From the NCBI RefSeq assembly GCF_002900975.1, contig NZ_PJON01000001.1:434001-498000 (forward strand): a DNA stretch of 64,000 nucleotides. Direction: 5' to 3'. The notes beneath the pieces were generated by a model. The model saw only the letters and a program-made list of their open reading frames with translations, searched no databases and was not told where the DNA came from. The DNA comes from Tabrizicola aquatica (lineage in GTDB: Bacteria > Pseudomonadota > Alphaproteobacteria > Rhodobacterales > Rhodobacteraceae). The position numbers and the translations under genes are program-made. Below, in pieces: positions 26,121 through 36,307 of this stretch. The number at the start of each line of letters is the position of its first letter. Position 1 is the stretch's first letter.

Positions 26121-26474
26121 CTACATGAAGCCCAGTTCCAGCCTGGCTTCGTCGGACATCATGTCCATGCCCCAGGGCGGGTCAAAGGTCATGTGGACAT
26201 CGACCTGTTTCACGCCCGGCAGGGGTTCCACCGCATTGGCAACCCAGCCCGGCATCTCGCCTGCCACCGGGCAACCGGGGGCAGTCAGGGTCATGGTGAT
26301 GTCGACCTCGTTCTCCTGGCCGATCTCGATGGTGTAGACGAGGCCAAGGTCGAAGATGTTCACCGGAATCTCCGGGTCAAAGACGCTGCGGCACGCCTCG
26401 ACGATCTGCGGATACAGCGGATGGTCGGTGCTGGAGGGCTTGATCAGCGGCGCGCCCTCGATCTGGTCCTGCAT
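26121..26474 (-). CDS. SufT-like Fe-S assembly protein (DUF59/MIP18 family)
   Basis: A 117-residue protein with the DUF59 core: DPEIPVNIFDLGLVYTIEI, TLTAPGCPVAGEMPGW and VHMTFDPPWGMDMMSDEAR. This family (SufT, PaaD, MIP18) helps mature Fe-S proteins; the GC residue in the APGCP loop is the typical reactive Cys. Related genes often close suf operons, but here it stands apart, between ssb and the SatD-like gene. Confidence 0.87.
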   Translation of the reverse strand: MQDQIEGAPLIKPSSTDHPLYPQIVEACRSVFDPEIPVNIFDLGLVYTIEIGQENEVDITMTLTAPGCPVAGEMPGWVANAVEPLPGVKQVDVHMTFDPPWGMDMMSDEARLELGFM

Positions 26475-26552
26475 GTCTGTGGTCCCGGACTTGTTGTTGA
26501 CCGATTATATAGGGAATCGGCCGGCCAAGGTCCAGTGCCCGAGGGCTGCTGA

Positions 26553-27095
26553 TCAGAACGGGATTTCGTCGTCCATGTCCGAGCGGCCGCCACCGCCGCC
26601 GCCAGCCGGGGCCCCGCCGCCAAAGCCGCCGCGCCCGCTGCCCGAGGACCCGCCGCCGCCATAACCGCCGCCCGCGCCGCCTTCGTCATAGCCGCCACGG
26701 TCGTCATAGCCACCACCGCCGCCCGACGAACCGCCGCCTTCGCCGCGGCCGCCCAGCAGTGTCAGGTTGCCGCCATAGGGCCGCAGCACGATCTCGGTGG
26801 TGTACTTGTCCTGGCCGGACTGGTCCTGCCATTTCCGCGTCTCAAGCTGGCCTTCGATATAGACCGTGCTGCCCTTGCGCAGATACTGTTCGGCAATCTT
26901 GCCCAGGGCTTCGTTGAAGATCGCGACCGAATGCCATTCGGTACGCTCCTTGCGCTCACCCGACTGCTTGTCGCGCCAGGTTTCCGAGGTGGCGATGCGC
27001 AGGTTCACGACTTTGCCGCCGTTCTGGAAACTGCGCACCTCGGGGTCCCGGCCGAGGTTGCCGATAAGAATGACCTTGTTGACCGACCCCGCCAT
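26553..27095 (-). CDS. ssb: Single-stranded DNA-binding protein
   Basis: A 180-residue SSB: N-terminal OB fold ([54 protein letters not shown]), then a Gly-rich flexible linker of about 50 residues, then the acidic partner-binding tip DMDDEIPF. It coats single-stranded DNA in replication, repair and recombination. The start at 27095 has AAGGGAG upstream. A plausible promoter with an overlapping dyad lies at 27134-27175. Confidence 0.95.
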   Translation of the reverse strand: MAGSVNKVILIGNLGRDPEVRSFQNGGKVVNLRIATSETWRDKQSGERKERTEWHSVAIFNEALGKIAEQYLRKGSTVYIEGQLETRKWQDQSGQDKYTTEIVLRPYGGNLTLLGGRGEGGGSSGGGGGYDDRGGYDEGGAGGGYGGGGSSGSGRGGFGGGAPAGGGGGGRSDMDDEIPF

Positions 27096-27133
27096 GCGAT
27101 TCTCCCTTGGTGTCTTGCGCGCAGCATCGGCGC

Positions 27134-27175
27134 GGTTGGTTAACAAACCTATACCGAGGCCCATGGCCGCCGCAA
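27134..27175 (-). promoter_or_regulatory. Candidate ssb promoter with overlapping dyad
   Basis: On the minus strand TTGCGG (27170-27175) and TATAGG (27148-27153) are separated by 16 bases, a fair sigma-70-like pair. A near-palindrome, GGTTGGTTAACAAACC (27134-27149), overlaps the -10 region. I see no alphaproteobacterial LexA box here, so SOS control of ssb is not supported. Confidence 0.4.
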
Positions 27176-27313
27176 CTCGATGTCATGGGGCGTGGATCGG
27201 CCGATTCCTGCCCCCAGGGCGGCAGGGGGTGGGGAATGCCTGCCGATTCCCGGCTGGAAAAATCTGCGACTGCGGCTATAGTCCCGGGCGGAAACGAACG
27301 GACGGGGTGACAG

Positions 27314-27928
27314 GTGACAGGTTCCGGCACGGTATTCACCCGGCTTGCCCTGGTTTGTGCATTGGGTCTTGGCAGCGGCGCGGCGCTGGCCGAGGGGCTG
27401 AAGCTGAGCGGGTCGACCAAGTCGCGCACGGCGCTCTTCGAATCCCAGGCCGATCTGATCGATCGCAAGCTGAAGAAGCAGTACAGCGGGTCAGTGAAGC
27501 TGACGCCGAAGTACAAGAAGGGCGAAGAGGTGGCCGCCGAGGCGGTGCCGAAGTTCCGCGGCAGCTACAAGGGTGAATACCTGGAGGTCGCCAAGGCCGT
27601 CGCCCGCAAGCATGGCGTCCCCGAGGACCTGTTCCTGCGCCTTGTCCAGCAGGAATCGGGTTGGAACCCCGGTGCGGTCAGCCACAAGGGGGCGACCGGC
27701 CTGGCGCAACTGATGCCGGGAACGGCTCAGAAGTTGGGCGTCGATATCGACGATCCAAGCCAGAACCTGGAAGGCGGCGCCCGCTATCTGCGGATGATGT
27801 ACGACAAGTTCGGCAGCTGGCGTCTGGCGCTGGCGGCCTATAACGCGGGGCCGGGCGCGGTGGAACAGCACGACGGCATCCCGCCCTATGCCGAGACCGA
27901 GAATTACGTGAAGGCGATCCTGGGCTGA
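27314..27928 (+). CDS. Lytic transglycosylase (SLT domain)
   Basis: Cleaves peptidoglycan glycan strands in the periplasm. The 204-residue protein has a signal peptide ([17 protein letters not shown]), a basic linker, and an SLT domain with catalytic E114 in [20 protein letters not shown], then AQLMPGTA and the [12 protein letters not shown] motif. The start is probably GTG at 27314. It is a short single-domain enzyme, like many in Rhodobacteraceae. A hairpin repeat follows the stop. Confidence 0.88.
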   Translation: MTGSGTVFTRLALVCALGLGSGAALAEGLKLSGSTKSRTALFESQADLIDRKLKKQYSGSVKLTPKYKKGEEVAAEAVPKFRGSYKGEYLEVAKAVARKHGVPEDLFLRLVQQESGWNPGAVSHKGATGLAQLMPGTAQKLGVDIDDPSQNLEGGARYLRMMYDKFGSWRLALAAYNAGPGAVEQHDGIPPYAETENYVKAILG

Positions 27929-27934
27929 GCGCAG

Positions 27935-27966
27935 GCGTAAGGTGGGCGATATCGCCCACCCTACGC
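27935..27966. repeat. Hairpin repeat GTAAGGTGGGC/GCCCACCCTAC, copy 1
   Basis: Sixteen-base arms (27935-27950 and 27951-27966) pair with one mismatch. It lies between two convergent gene ends, the transglycosylase and the ABC ATPase, and shares its stem (GTAGGGTGGG) with 63186-63214. It probably acts as a shared transcript end. Confidence 0.7.
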
Positions 27967-27976
27967 CCGACCTGGC

Positions 27977-30058
27977 CTATTCGGCGGCCACCTTGATCAC
28001 CGGTTCCATCTCTTCCAGCACCTTGCGCGACAGGTGGCACTTGATCTGGTGCCCACCTTCCAGCACCTGCACTGGCGGCACCTCGCGTTCACACAGGCCG
28101 CCGGGGACCTGCGACTTCCAGCGGCAACGGGTCTGGAACGGGCAACCGGGCGGTGGGTTCATCGCGCTGGGGATATCGCCTTCCAGCACGATGCGCTTGC
28201 GGATCACCTTGGTGTCGGCAATCGGCACGGCAGATAGCAGCGCCTCGGTATAGGGGTGGTAGGGGGGCGAAAAGACCTGGTCGGTCGTTCCCATCTCGAC
28301 CACATGACCAAGGTACATCACCATGACCCGGTCCGAGAGATAGCGCACGATCGACAGGTCGTGGCTGATGAACAAGAGCGTCGTGCGGTTCTCGCGCTGG
28401 ATGTCCATCAAGAGGTCGGTGACGGCGGCCTGGACCGAGACGTCCAGCGCACTGACCGGCTCGTCCGCCACGACGACCTTCGCGCCGCCCGCAAAGGCCC
28501 GCGCGATGCCGACGCGCTGCTTCTGGCCGCCGGACAGCTGCCGGGGCATCCGCTCGGCAAAGGCGCGGGGCAGCTTTACCAGGTCAAGGAGTTCGAGCAT
28601 CCGCTGCTGTCGTTCGTCGTCCGACTTGCCGAACTTGAAGATCTCCAGCGCCCGGATGATCTGGCGGCCCACAGACATCGAGGGGTTCAGCGTGTCGAAC
28701 GGGTTCTGGAACACCATCTGCACCTGGCTGACGGTGTCGGTGTTGCGCTTCTGGATCGGGGTGGACTGCACGTTCTCGTCAAACAGCATGATGCTGCCGC
28801 TGGTCGCGGTTTCCAGCCCCATCAGCACCTTGGCAAAGGTGGACTTGCCGCAGCCGGATTCGCCCACGATGGCCAGGGTCTCGCCCTCATGCGCCTCGAA
28901 GCTGAGCGTCTCGTTCGCCTTTACCACCTTCTTCGTGCCGCCGCCGAAGGCACCGGAGGAGATCGCGTAATACTTCTTCAGATCCTCCATCTTCAGGACC
29001 ACGCGGCCGATCGGCGCCTTTTCCTTGACCGCGCGCTTGGCGGGAGGGGCGGTCCAGTCGATCTCTTGCCAGCGCAGGCAGCGCGTTTCGTGCCGGTCGC
29101 TGTCGGGGACCGGGAACATCGGCACCTCGGTGGCGTCGCAGCGGCCCTTCTGGAAATAGTCGCAGCGCGGGCCGAAATTGCAGCCGGGCGGGCGTTCGTG
29201 GGGCAGGGGAAAGTTGCCGGGGATCGAGATCAGGGGCCGTGCGTTCTTGTCCGCCCCTGGCAGCGGGATCGAGCGGAACAGCGCCTGGGTATAGGGGTGG
29301 CGCATCTCGTCGAAGACCTGTTCGACATTGCCAGTCTCGACCGCCTCGCCGGAATACATCACGCAGATCCGGTCGCAGACGTCCATCACCAGCCCAAGGT
29401 TGTGGCTGATGAACAGCATCGAGGTGCCGTATTTCTCGCCCAGCTCCTTGACCAGATCGACGATCCCGGCCTCGACCGTCACGTCCAGCGCCGTGGTAGG
29501 TTCGTCAAGGATAAGGAGCGCGGGTTTGGCCATCAGCGCCATGGCGATGACGATGCGCTGTTGCTGGCCGCCTGAAAGCTGGTGCGGATAGGCGTTGATG
29601 ATCCGGTCTGGGTCAGGCAGCCGCACATCGGCAACGATCTGGCGGGCAAGCGCCCAGGCATCCGCCTTCGACATCCCGGAATGGATCATGGGCACTTCGG
29701 CCAGCTGCGCCCCGATCTTCATCGCCGGATTCAGGCTGGCCATCGGTTCCTGGTAGATCATCGCGATCTCGGAGCCGCGGATGTGGCGCAGCTCTTCATC
29801 CCCCATGTTGGTCAGGTCTCGGCCCTTGAACTTGATCGACCCGCCGACAATCCGGCCGGTCTTGCCCAGTTCCCGCATGACGGCCAGGGCGACGGTGGAC
29901 TTGCCACAGCCGGATTCGCCCACCAGCCCCATCGCTTCGCCCGGCATCACGGTGCAGGAGAAATCCATCACCGCCGGGATTTCCCGCAGGCGGGTGAAGA
30001 AGCTGATCGAGAGATGCTCGATCTCCAGGATCGGTTGCGAGGGGTCCCAGTCTGCCAT
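27977..30058 (-). CDS. Peptide-type ABC transporter, fused double ATP-binding protein
   Basis: A 693-residue cytoplasmic ATPase made of two complete nucleotide-binding domains, equivalent to DppD and DppF joined in one chain. Each half has Walker A GESGCGKST (first at residues 47-55), a signature (LSGGQQQR, LSGGQKQR) and the oligopeptide-transporter C-terminal extension with Cys-rich ends (PPGCNFGPRCDYF, PPGCPFQTRCRW). It powers uptake through the two permeases upstream in the operon. The start at 30058 has GAAGGAG; the frame's longer start at 30097 runs into a dispersed repeat. Confidence 0.92.
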   Translation of the reverse strand: MADWDPSQPILEIEHLSISFFTRLREIPAVMDFSCTVMPGEAMGLVGESGCGKSTVALAVMRELGKTGRIVGGSIKFKGRDLTNMGDEELRHIRGSEIAMIYQEPMASLNPAMKIGAQLAEVPMIHSGMSKADAWALARQIVADVRLPDPDRIINAYPHQLSGGQQQRIVIAMALMAKPALLILDEPTTALDVTVEAGIVDLVKELGEKYGTSMLFISHNLGLVMDVCDRICVMYSGEAVETGNVEQVFDEMRHPYTQALFRSIPLPGADKNARPLISIPGNFPLPHERPPGCNFGPRCDYFQKGRCDATEVPMFPVPDSDRHETRCLRWQEIDWTAPPAKRAVKEKAPIGRVVLKMEDLKKYYAISSGAFGGGTKKVVKANETLSFEAHEGETLAIVGESGCGKSTFAKVLMGLETATSGSIMLFDENVQSTPIQKRNTDTVSQVQMVFQNPFDTLNPSMSVGRQIIRALEIFKFGKSDDERQQRMLELLDLVKLPRAFAERMPRQLSGGQKQRVGIARAFAGGAKVVVADEPVSALDVSVQAAVTDLLMDIQRENRTTLLFISHDLSIVRYLSDRVMVMYLGHVVEMGTTDQVFSPPYHPYTEALLSAVPIADTKVIRKRIVLEGDIPSAMNPPPGCPFQTRCRWKSQVPGGLCEREVPPVQVLEGGHQIKCHLSRKVLEEMEPVIKVAAE

Positions 30059-30088
30059 GGTCGTCTCCTTCGGAGGGCGGTGGACCGG

Positions 30089-30139
30089 GAGTTTCACACC
30101 CCCGGACCCCCGTGGGATATTTGGGCAAAGCTGAAAGGC
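30089..30139 (+). repeat. Dispersed GGGATATTT-type repeat, copy C
   Basis: Contains GTTTCACACCCCCGGACCCC followed by CGTGGGATATTTGGGCAAAG and CTGAAAGG. It lies in the 82-base space between the second permease and the ATPase genes and closely matches copy B, including the G/C tracts. On the operon's coding strand it reads AAATATCCCACG, the same relative orientation as copies B and D. Confidence 0.7.
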
Positions 30140-30140
30140 A

Positions 30141-31304
30141 TCAGTCCTTCAGGCTTTCTTCGCGCAGGCCATCGGCCAGAAGGTTCAGGCCAAGGACCAG
30201 GCTCATCAGGGCAAGGGCGGGCGCCAGGGCGGAATGGGGGAAAAGCGTCAGCGTCTTGCGGCCGTCGTCGATGGTCGAGCCCCAGTCGGGGCTGTCCGGC
30301 GCGACGCCCAGGCCGAAGAAACCCAGCGTGCCAAGAAGGATGGTCGTATAGCCGATCCGCAGGCAGAAGTCGACGATCAGCGGGCCGCGCGCGTTCGGCA
30401 GGATCTCCCACAGCATGATGTACCAGGGACCCTCGCCGCGGGTCTGGCCGGCGGCCACGTAATCGCGCGCCTTCAGGTCCATCACGATGCCGCGCACGAT
30501 GCGGAACACGGTGGGCGAGTTCACGAACACGACCGAAACAAAGACGTTGAGAAGGTTCGGGTCCATCGACCAGACGCCCAGCGGGTCCATGTTGAAGGCA
30601 AGGCCGGAATAGGCCCAGAGGCCCACGACCAGCACCACGCCGACATAAAGGTTGCGTTTCTTGGGGTCGGTGAAGAACCGGGCGTTGAAGAGGACCGTCA
30701 GGAAGATGATCGGGAACAGGAACAGGACGGCCGCCATCACCACCGGAATGCCGGTCAGCCGGATTTCGGGTGTGACCAGAAGGTAGAAAAGCAGGATGAC
30801 CGGGAAGGCCAGCACCAGGTTCGAGACGAAGGACAGTGTCGTGTCCAGCCGCCCGCCGAAATAGCCGGCGGGCACGCCAAGCGTGATGCCGACCATGAAG
30901 GCAAAAAGCGTCGCCGCCGGGGCAATGGAGAGGACCGAGCGTGCCCCCATCACCATCCGGCTGAACACATCGCGCGCAAGATGGTCGCCGCCCAGCAGGA
31001 AGTGGCTGTAGGCGCCCTCGATCTCGCCGGCAAGCGGGGTGCCCAGCGGCTTGTTCTTCATGCCTGAGAACTGGCTATAGGGGTCGAAGGTGATGATCTG
31101 GTCGGCGAAAAGCGCGGTGAACACCCAGAACATCACGATCCCGAAGCCGATCATCCCGACCGGGCTGTCGAAGAGCTTGCCATAAAGACCCAGCCGCCGC
31201 TTGAAGCTGATCGACAGGGCAAAGGTCGCCGCCAGCGCGACCCAGACCGGCAGGAACTGGATCAGGATGCGGCCGAAGATGGCAGAATAGGCGAGGGTGT
31301 CCAT
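30141..31304 (-). CDS. ABC transporter permease (DppC type)
   Basis: A 387-residue inner-membrane permease. It shows the DppC pattern: N-terminal helix, FALFADQI-like segment, HFLLGGDHLARDVFSRMVMG and the cytoplasmic coupling loop TRGEGPWYIMLWEILPNARG. It is longer than usual DppC (about 300), with extra hydrophobic sequence in the middle (PKKRNLYVGVVLVVGLWAYS) that may add membrane helices. It pairs with the permease at 31317, 12 bases upstream. Confidence 0.88.
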   Translation of the reverse strand: MDTLAYSAIFGRILIQFLPVWVALAATFALSISFKRRLGLYGKLFDSPVGMIGFGIVMFWVFTALFADQIITFDPYSQFSGMKNKPLGTPLAGEIEGAYSHFLLGGDHLARDVFSRMVMGARSVLSIAPAATLFAFMVGITLGVPAGYFGGRLDTTLSFVSNLVLAFPVILLFYLLVTPEIRLTGIPVVMAAVLFLFPIIFLTVLFNARFFTDPKKRNLYVGVVLVVGLWAYSGLAFNMDPLGVWSMDPNLLNVFVSVVFVNSPTVFRIVRGIVMDLKARDYVAAGQTRGEGPWYIMLWEILPNARGPLIVDFCLRIGYTTILLGTLGFFGLGVAPDSPDWGSTIDDGRKTLTLFPHSALAPALALMSLVLGLNLLADGLREESLKD

Positions 31305-31316
31305 GGTCCGCGCCCC

Positions 31317-32396
31317 TTACGAAAGCCGGATGCGCGGGTTCAGGAAGACATAGCCGATGTCCGAGATCAGCTGGGTCACCAGCACCACGAACACCGCCAC
31401 GACCGAACAGCCGAGCAGAAGGTTGATGTCATTGTTGCCTGCGGCCTGGACCAGGGTCCAGCCGAAGCCCTTGTAGTTGAACAGGGTCTCCACGATCACC
31501 ACGCCGTTCAACAGCCAGGGAAACTGCAGCATGATCACCGTGAAGGGTGCGATCAGCGCGTTGCGCAGCGCGTGGCGCATCACGACCTGACGGAAGCTGA
31601 CCCCCTTCAGCCGCGCGGTGCGGATGTATTGGGCGGTCATCACCTCGGTCATGCTGGCGCGCGTCATCCGGGCGATGTAGCCAATGCCGTAAAGCGCGAT
31701 GGTCAGGACGGGGAGGGTGAAGCTCCAGAAGGTGATGTTGTCGGGCGACGAGGCGCCCTGGAACAGCGTCTTGCCGTCGATCCAGCCCCATTCGGCCAGC
31801 AGCGGCGACAGGCCTGTGACGGGCGACGCGAGCAGCGCCACGAGGATTACGCCCGAGACATATTCCGGGGTCGCGGTGGTCGCGATGGAAAAGGTGGACA
31901 GCACCCGGTCGGTCCGGGTGCCCTCACGCATCCCGGCGACGACACCGATCACCAGCGATGTGGGGATCATGACGATCATCACCCACAGCATCAGCCACCC
32001 GGTCGAGGCGAGCATCCCGCCCAGATAGGGCAGAACCTCGGTCTTGGCGAAGGTGGAGAAGCCCCAGTCGCCTTGCAGGATGCCGCAGAACCGGGGCGCG
32101 ATGGCCGGATCGCTGCCGGCTTCGAAGCAGCGGCCGCGCGCGACACCCTTTTCGTCCACGTTGCTCCAGCCGGGCACGATGCCCAGCCATTGGCCATAGC
32201 GGCCCAGCACCGAACCGCCATGCCCGTTCTGCTCGATCCAGGCGGCGACCGATTCGTCCGACATGCGGACCGAGCCTTCGCTGCGGGCAAGCTTTTCCAG
32301 GTTGGGTGGCAGGTTCGTGAGGTAGAAAACGACGAAGGTCAGCACGAAAGCCGTCAGGATCATAAGTCCGACGCGGCGGGCCACGAAAATCAGCAT
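31317..32396 (-). CDS. ABC transporter permease (DppB type)
   Basis: A 359-residue inner-membrane permease beginning MLIFVARRVGLMILTAFVLT. The coupling loop ARMTRASMTEVMTAQYIRTA followed by RLKGVSFRQVV is typical of DppB/OppB. The periplasmic segment after helix 1 is enlarged by roughly 25 residues and holds two Cys (GRCFEAGSD and PRFCGILQGD), which could form a disulfide. The start at 32396 follows GAGGT. Confidence 0.88.
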   Translation of the reverse strand: MLIFVARRVGLMILTAFVLTFVVFYLTNLPPNLEKLARSEGSVRMSDESVAAWIEQNGHGGSVLGRYGQWLGIVPGWSNVDEKGVARGRCFEAGSDPAIAPRFCGILQGDWGFSTFAKTEVLPYLGGMLASTGWLMLWVMIVMIPTSLVIGVVAGMREGTRTDRVLSTFSIATTATPEYVSGVILVALLASPVTGLSPLLAEWGWIDGKTLFQGASSPDNITFWSFTLPVLTIALYGIGYIARMTRASMTEVMTAQYIRTARLKGVSFRQVVMRHALRNALIAPFTVIMLQFPWLLNGVVIVETLFNYKGFGWTLVQAAGNNDINLLLGCSVVAVFVVLVTQLISDIGYVFLNPRIRLS

Positions 32397-32475
32397 AAGG
32401 CTACCTCTGCTCCATGCGGGCAAGGCGAGATGCCACGGTCCGGGATCGGTCGCGGCAGGCTGGGAAGGGCCGTGT

Positions 32476-32505
32476 GGCCGGGCACGCGCATCGGCGCGCC
32501 CGGCC
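32476..32505 (-). other. GC-rich hairpin between binding-protein and permease genes
   Basis: GGCCGGGC (32476-32483) pairs with GCCCGGCC (32498-32505), with a partly paired CGCGC/GCGCG interior, in the 119-base gap after the binding-protein stop. Hairpins here in ABC operons commonly stabilise the upstream mRNA, so more binding protein is made than permease. No T-run follows. Confidence 0.6.
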
Positions 32506-32515
32506 GATTACGGGT

Positions 32516-34150
32516 TTATGCAAGCGACCACTTGTAGTGCAGGTGGTCGTTGGACGGGTGCCGCTCGACGTTGAAGCCTTCCTTCACGTGGGCGAAGAGC
32601 GAGCGCCAGTAGGGCTGGATGATATAGCCCTCATCCTGCACGATCGCTTCCATCTTCGCCATGACTTCGCGCCGGGCATCGGCATCGGCCAGCGCCAGAG
32701 CCTGGGTCATCAGGTTGTCGAACTCGGCATTTGCCATGCCGGTTTCATTCCAGGACCCCGTGGACGTATAGGCCAGCGACATGTTCTGGACCGCCAGCGG
32801 GCGGTGGTTCCAGGTCGTGGAGCTGAACGGATACTTCTGCCAGTCGTTCCAGAAGGTCGAGCCCGGCATGACCGTGTGCTTCACGTTCAGGCCGGCGTCC
32901 TTCAGCTGCGCCACCACGGCGGCGGTGGTCGCAGCTTCAAAACCGTCGTCCAGCGAGATGACCTCGAACTCGGTGTCAGTCAGACCCGCGGCAGCCAAGG
33001 CCGGGGCCAGCTTGGACGGGTCGATCACCTGGGCCGGCAGCGGGGCATATTCCGGGTGAACCGGGCAAGCGTGGTGGTTTTCCGCCGTGGTGCCCAGGTT
33101 GTTGTAGCCCAGTTCCAGCACGACTTTCGGATCGACGGCCAGCTGGATCGCCTGACGCACGGCCTTGTCCTTGTAAAGGTCCGAGGTGGCCGAGTTCATC
33201 CGCACCACGATCGTGGCGGCGGTGACGACTTCCAGCTTCTTCCAGCCAAGCGCGTCCATCTGTTCGATGAAGTCGCCGGTGGTTTCATAGTTGCAGTCGA
33301 TCTCGTCCGAGGCGGCGAGGTTCACCATGGTCGACGGGTCGGTGCCGAAGTCGATGTAGTGGATCTCGTCCAGGGGCGCGGTGCCACCCCACCAGGTGTG
33401 GTTCGGCGCGCGGACCAGAATGGCCTTCTGCCCGACGGAGACTTCCTGCGGGACATAGGGCCCGGTGCCGATCGGGTTGGTTGCCGGGTCCGATCCGTCG
33501 ACAAAGCTGGAGTGGACAACAGCGCAGGGATAGTCGGCGACGTTCGGGACAATCGCCACGTCCGAGGACGAGAGGTTCAGCTGGACGGTGTAGTCATCAA
33601 CCTTGACCACCGCACCTTCGCGCAGTTGCTTGGTCGTTGCGTCGGCCAGGCCCGGGAAGCGGCTGGCGGTCGAACTGCCTTCGACGTTGCCATCGGCCCA
33701 GCGGGCAAAGTTGCGCACCACGTCGTCGGCGGTGAAGGGATCACCGTTGTTCCAGGTGATGCCCTGGCGGACCTTCAGCGTGTACTGGGTGGCGTCGGCG
33801 TTGGCTTCCCAGCTTTCCAGCAGGCGGCCTTCGAAGGTGCCGTCGGCGTTGTACTGGATCAGGTACTCCAGCCAGCCGCGATAGATGTTGGAAATCTGCG
33901 GCCAGTCGGCCAGGCGCGGGTCCTTGGTGCCCTTCACTTCCATGGCGCAGCGGATCACGCCGCCGACCTTGGCCTCTTGCGCCTGGGCCGGGGCGGGCAG
34001 GCCGATCAAGCCATAGGCGGCTGCGGCGGACACGCCCAGCGCGGTGGAACGGGACAGGAACTCACGCCGGCTGATCTTGCCGGCAGAATATTCTTCTGCA
34101 TGCATCCGGGCCGCCGGGTGCAGCCGGGTGGCGTCGGTCTTGTGGGTCAT
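32516..34150 (-). CDS. Peptide-type ABC transporter substrate-binding protein (Tat-exported)
   Basis: A 544-residue periplasmic binding protein of the SBP family 5 (DppA/OppA-like). The N-terminus carries a twin-arginine signal ([11 protein letters not shown], then [11 protein letters not shown] and AQAQE). The family signature region appears as [20 protein letters not shown] and FTADDVV, and the C-terminal half has the usual [12 protein letters not shown]-type helix. The ligand may be a peptide or another oligomeric solute. It is the first gene of its operon, preceded by a 236-base gap and an AraC gene on the same strand. Confidence 0.9.
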   Translation of the reverse strand: MTHKTDATRLHPAARMHAEEYSAGKISRREFLSRSTALGVSAAAAYGLIGLPAPAQAQEAKVGGVIRCAMEVKGTKDPRLADWPQISNIYRGWLEYLIQYNADGTFEGRLLESWEANADATQYTLKVRQGITWNNGDPFTADDVVRNFARWADGNVEGSSTASRFPGLADATTKQLREGAVVKVDDYTVQLNLSSSDVAIVPNVADYPCAVVHSSFVDGSDPATNPIGTGPYVPQEVSVGQKAILVRAPNHTWWGGTAPLDEIHYIDFGTDPSTMVNLAASDEIDCNYETTGDFIEQMDALGWKKLEVVTAATIVVRMNSATSDLYKDKAVRQAIQLAVDPKVVLELGYNNLGTTAENHHACPVHPEYAPLPAQVIDPSKLAPALAAAGLTDTEFEVISLDDGFEAATTAAVVAQLKDAGLNVKHTVMPGSTFWNDWQKYPFSSTTWNHRPLAVQNMSLAYTSTGSWNETGMANAEFDNLMTQALALADADARREVMAKMEAIVQDEGYIIQPYWRSLFAHVKEGFNVERHPSNDHLHYKWSLA

Positions 34151-34386
34151 CTGTGTCTCCCTGACAGGCTTATGATCATTATCGTTCTTTGTTTCGGTCG
34201 CCCGAAATCGCTGGCCAGCTGTTCGGCCACGGTTACAGACCACGACCGGACGGCCGCGTCTCCGCGCTCCCCCAAGGTCCATTGCGCAACTTTTTCGGCC
34301 GCACGTCAACGACTGCTTTCGTCGCTTCATGTAACAAATGCGACATGCATCTGTCGAAAACGCATATACTCGCGCAGCGATTGCGG

Positions 34387-35187
34387 TCAGGCGCTGCGGC
34401 GGAATGCGGAAGGCGACTTGCCCGTGAGGTGCTGGAAGGCGCGGGTGAAGTACGCGGCCGAGTTGAAGCCCAATTGCTCGGCGATGCGGCCGACGGGAAG
34501 CTTGGTCTCGGACAGAAGTTTGCGCGCCTCGAAGATACGGCGATCCTGCAAAAGCGCGCTGGCTGGTCGGCCAGAAGCGGCGTTGCAGCAGCGCGTCAGG
34601 TGCGTGGGGGTAACGCCCAGCGCCGCCGCGAAATCGCCGACGTTCATGCCGGTGCGGAAGTTCCGTTCCAAAAGCGTGGTGTAGCGGGAGACAAGGCGGC
34701 GCGTGGCGTCGGGCTTCGGCGCCTCGCCCGGTTCGGCCTTCCTGGCCTGGCGTTCCAGCCAGACGCCAAGAAGGCCCATGTAATGCTGGGTCGCCCGGTC
34801 ATGCGCCGGCACGTCGCTTTCCAACTCGCGCAGGATCGAATCGAGCAGGATGTTCACTTCCTGCTGGGCGTGAACCTCACGGATACGCAGGTGTTGCGGG
34901 GTCTTGGGCAGGACGATGTCGCAGTCGCGGCCAAAAAAGACGGCCGTGCCAAAGACCTGCGGGCCGGCCTCGAAGCCGTGCATGACGCCGGCCGGGATGA
35001 AGATGGCGTTATGGGCGGTATAGCCGCGCGTGACCCCGGCGATGGTGATCCGGCCCTGGCCCTTGGTGAACCACAAAAGGCAGGGCTCGGACAAGGACCG
35101 CATCGCCTCGACCCGCCAGCGGCCGCCGGCGGCGAGGCGGGGGATGGCGACAAGGCGGAAGGACGAGGTGGGCGACGGCAGCTTCAT
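34387..35187 (-). CDS. AraC-family transcriptional regulator
   Basis: A 266-residue regulator with an N-terminal cupin-like sensor domain ([26 protein letters not shown]) and a C-terminal double helix-turn-helix ([39 protein letters not shown] followed by [13 protein letters not shown]). It lies just upstream of the ABC importer on the same strand and may control it. Two DnaA-box-like sequences occur upstream of its start. Confidence 0.85.
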   Translation of the reverse strand: MKLPSPTSSFRLVAIPRLAAGGRWRVEAMRSLSEPCLLWFTKGQGRITIAGVTRGYTAHNAIFIPAGVMHGFEAGPQVFGTAVFFGRDCDIVLPKTPQHLRIREVHAQQEVNILLDSILRELESDVPAHDRATQHYMGLLGVWLERQARKAEPGEAPKPDATRRLVSRYTTLLERNFRTGMNVGDFAAALGVTPTHLTRCCNAASGRPASALLQDRRIFEARKLLSETKLPVGRIAEQLGFNSAAYFTRAFQHLTGKSPSAFRRSA

Positions 35188-35300
35188 CGCGCTGGGACCT
35201 TGTGTTCAACTGTGCCTGGCCAGTTAAGCAGCAAGGCTTTCCCGGCCCAAGCGGATTTCGGCGGGGCGGAACCGACTTGTCCACCGAAATCAGACTATTC

Positions 35301-35321
35301 TGTGCATAACCCTGTGGATAA
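35301..35321. promoter_or_regulatory. Two DnaA-box-like 9-mers upstream of the AraC gene
   Basis: TGTGCATAA (35301-35309) and TGTGGATAA (35313-35321) both fit TTATNCACA on the minus strand, in the same orientation and 12 bases apart. They lie in the gap between miaA and the AraC gene. They may be binding sites for DnaA acting as a transcription factor. Confidence 0.5.
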
Positions 35322-35358
35322 GCGGAAAGCCGCTTAAAGGTCGCTTCGCAAACGCAGG

Positions 35359-36225
35359 TTAAGGCAGAGAAATCTGCCGCCACGCACCCATGTTCGATCT
35401 GAACCAGGTCCGCTGCCGTTTGGCATATTGCCGGCTGGCCAGGGTGGCGGCATCGGTTGCCTCTTGCAGGGTCATCTGTCCTTGCAGATGGGAGATCAGT
35501 TCCGGCGCCCCGATGGCGCGAGAGGCGGGCCGGCGCGGGTCCCAGTCGGCCAGGTTTGCCCGTGCCTCATCCAGCGCGCCATCGGCCAGCATCGCGGCGA
35601 AACGGTGATCGATCCGGTCGTTCAACCAGGTGGTTTCCGGCGTAAGAACAAGGGCATCGGCCTGCGGTAGTGGCAAGAGTGGCGGCGGCGTGTCGTCCTG
35701 CCAGGCGGCAAGCCCCCGGTCAGTGGCGCGCCAGACCTCCCAGGCGCGCTGGACGCGGACCGGGTTCAACGGGTCGATCCTGGCGGCGGTGGCGGTGTCC
35801 AGTTCGGCCAGCAGGGCGGCGCGTCCCTCGGCGGCCATGCGGGCGTCGGCCTCGGCGCGGACTGACGGAGGAACCTCGGGGATCTCGGCGAGGCCTCGGG
35901 TCAGGGCGGTAAAGTTCAGCCCCGTGCCGCCGACGATCACCAGGGGCCGGTCGAGAAGCGGCGCCACCTCGCGCAGCCAGTGGCCTACCGAATAGGGCTG
36001 GTCGCGCCCGACATGGCCGTAAAGCGCATGGGGCAGGGCGGCCTCGTCGGCCGGGCTGGGGCGGGCGGTCAGGATGCGCCAGTTGTCATAGACCTGCAGC
36101 GCATCCGCGTTCACGATCAGACGGCCGTCGCGCGCCGCAAGCTCCATCGCCAAGGCGGATTTCCCGCTGGCCGTCGGGCCCGCGATCAGCACGGGCGCCT
36201 CGCGCGAAATGCCGGTTGTCTGCAC
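35359..36225 (-). CDS. miaA: tRNA dimethylallyltransferase
   Basis: Adds a dimethylallyl group to A37 of tRNAs that read UNN codons. The 288-residue protein has the P-loop [18 protein letters not shown], then [30 protein letters not shown] and the C-terminal [13 protein letters not shown] placed the start at a GTG (36225, [16 protein letters not shown]); the open frame continues to 36327 but would overlap the divergent pyrH start. The start codon choice is uncertain. Confidence 0.88.
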   Translation of the reverse strand: MQTTGISREAPVLIAGPTASGKSALAMELAARDGRLIVNADALQVYDNWRILTARPSPADEAALPHALYGHVGRDQPYSVGHWLREVAPLLDRPLVIVGGTGLNFTALTRGLAEIPEVPPSVRAEADARMAAEGRAALLAELDTATAARIDPLNPVRVQRAWEVWRATDRGLAAWQDDTPPPLLPLPQADALVLTPETTWLNDRIDHRFAAMLADGALDEARANLADWDPRRPASRAIGAPELISHLQGQMTLQEATDAATLASRQYAKRQRTWFRSNMGAWRQISLP

Positions 36226-36307
36226 CTGAAACCCCGGTTGAACCTGCCGCGGTTTTGCGACATTTTGCGGCCCAGTCCAAACACAAAACGAAATGCAGGG
36301 GGGTGCC

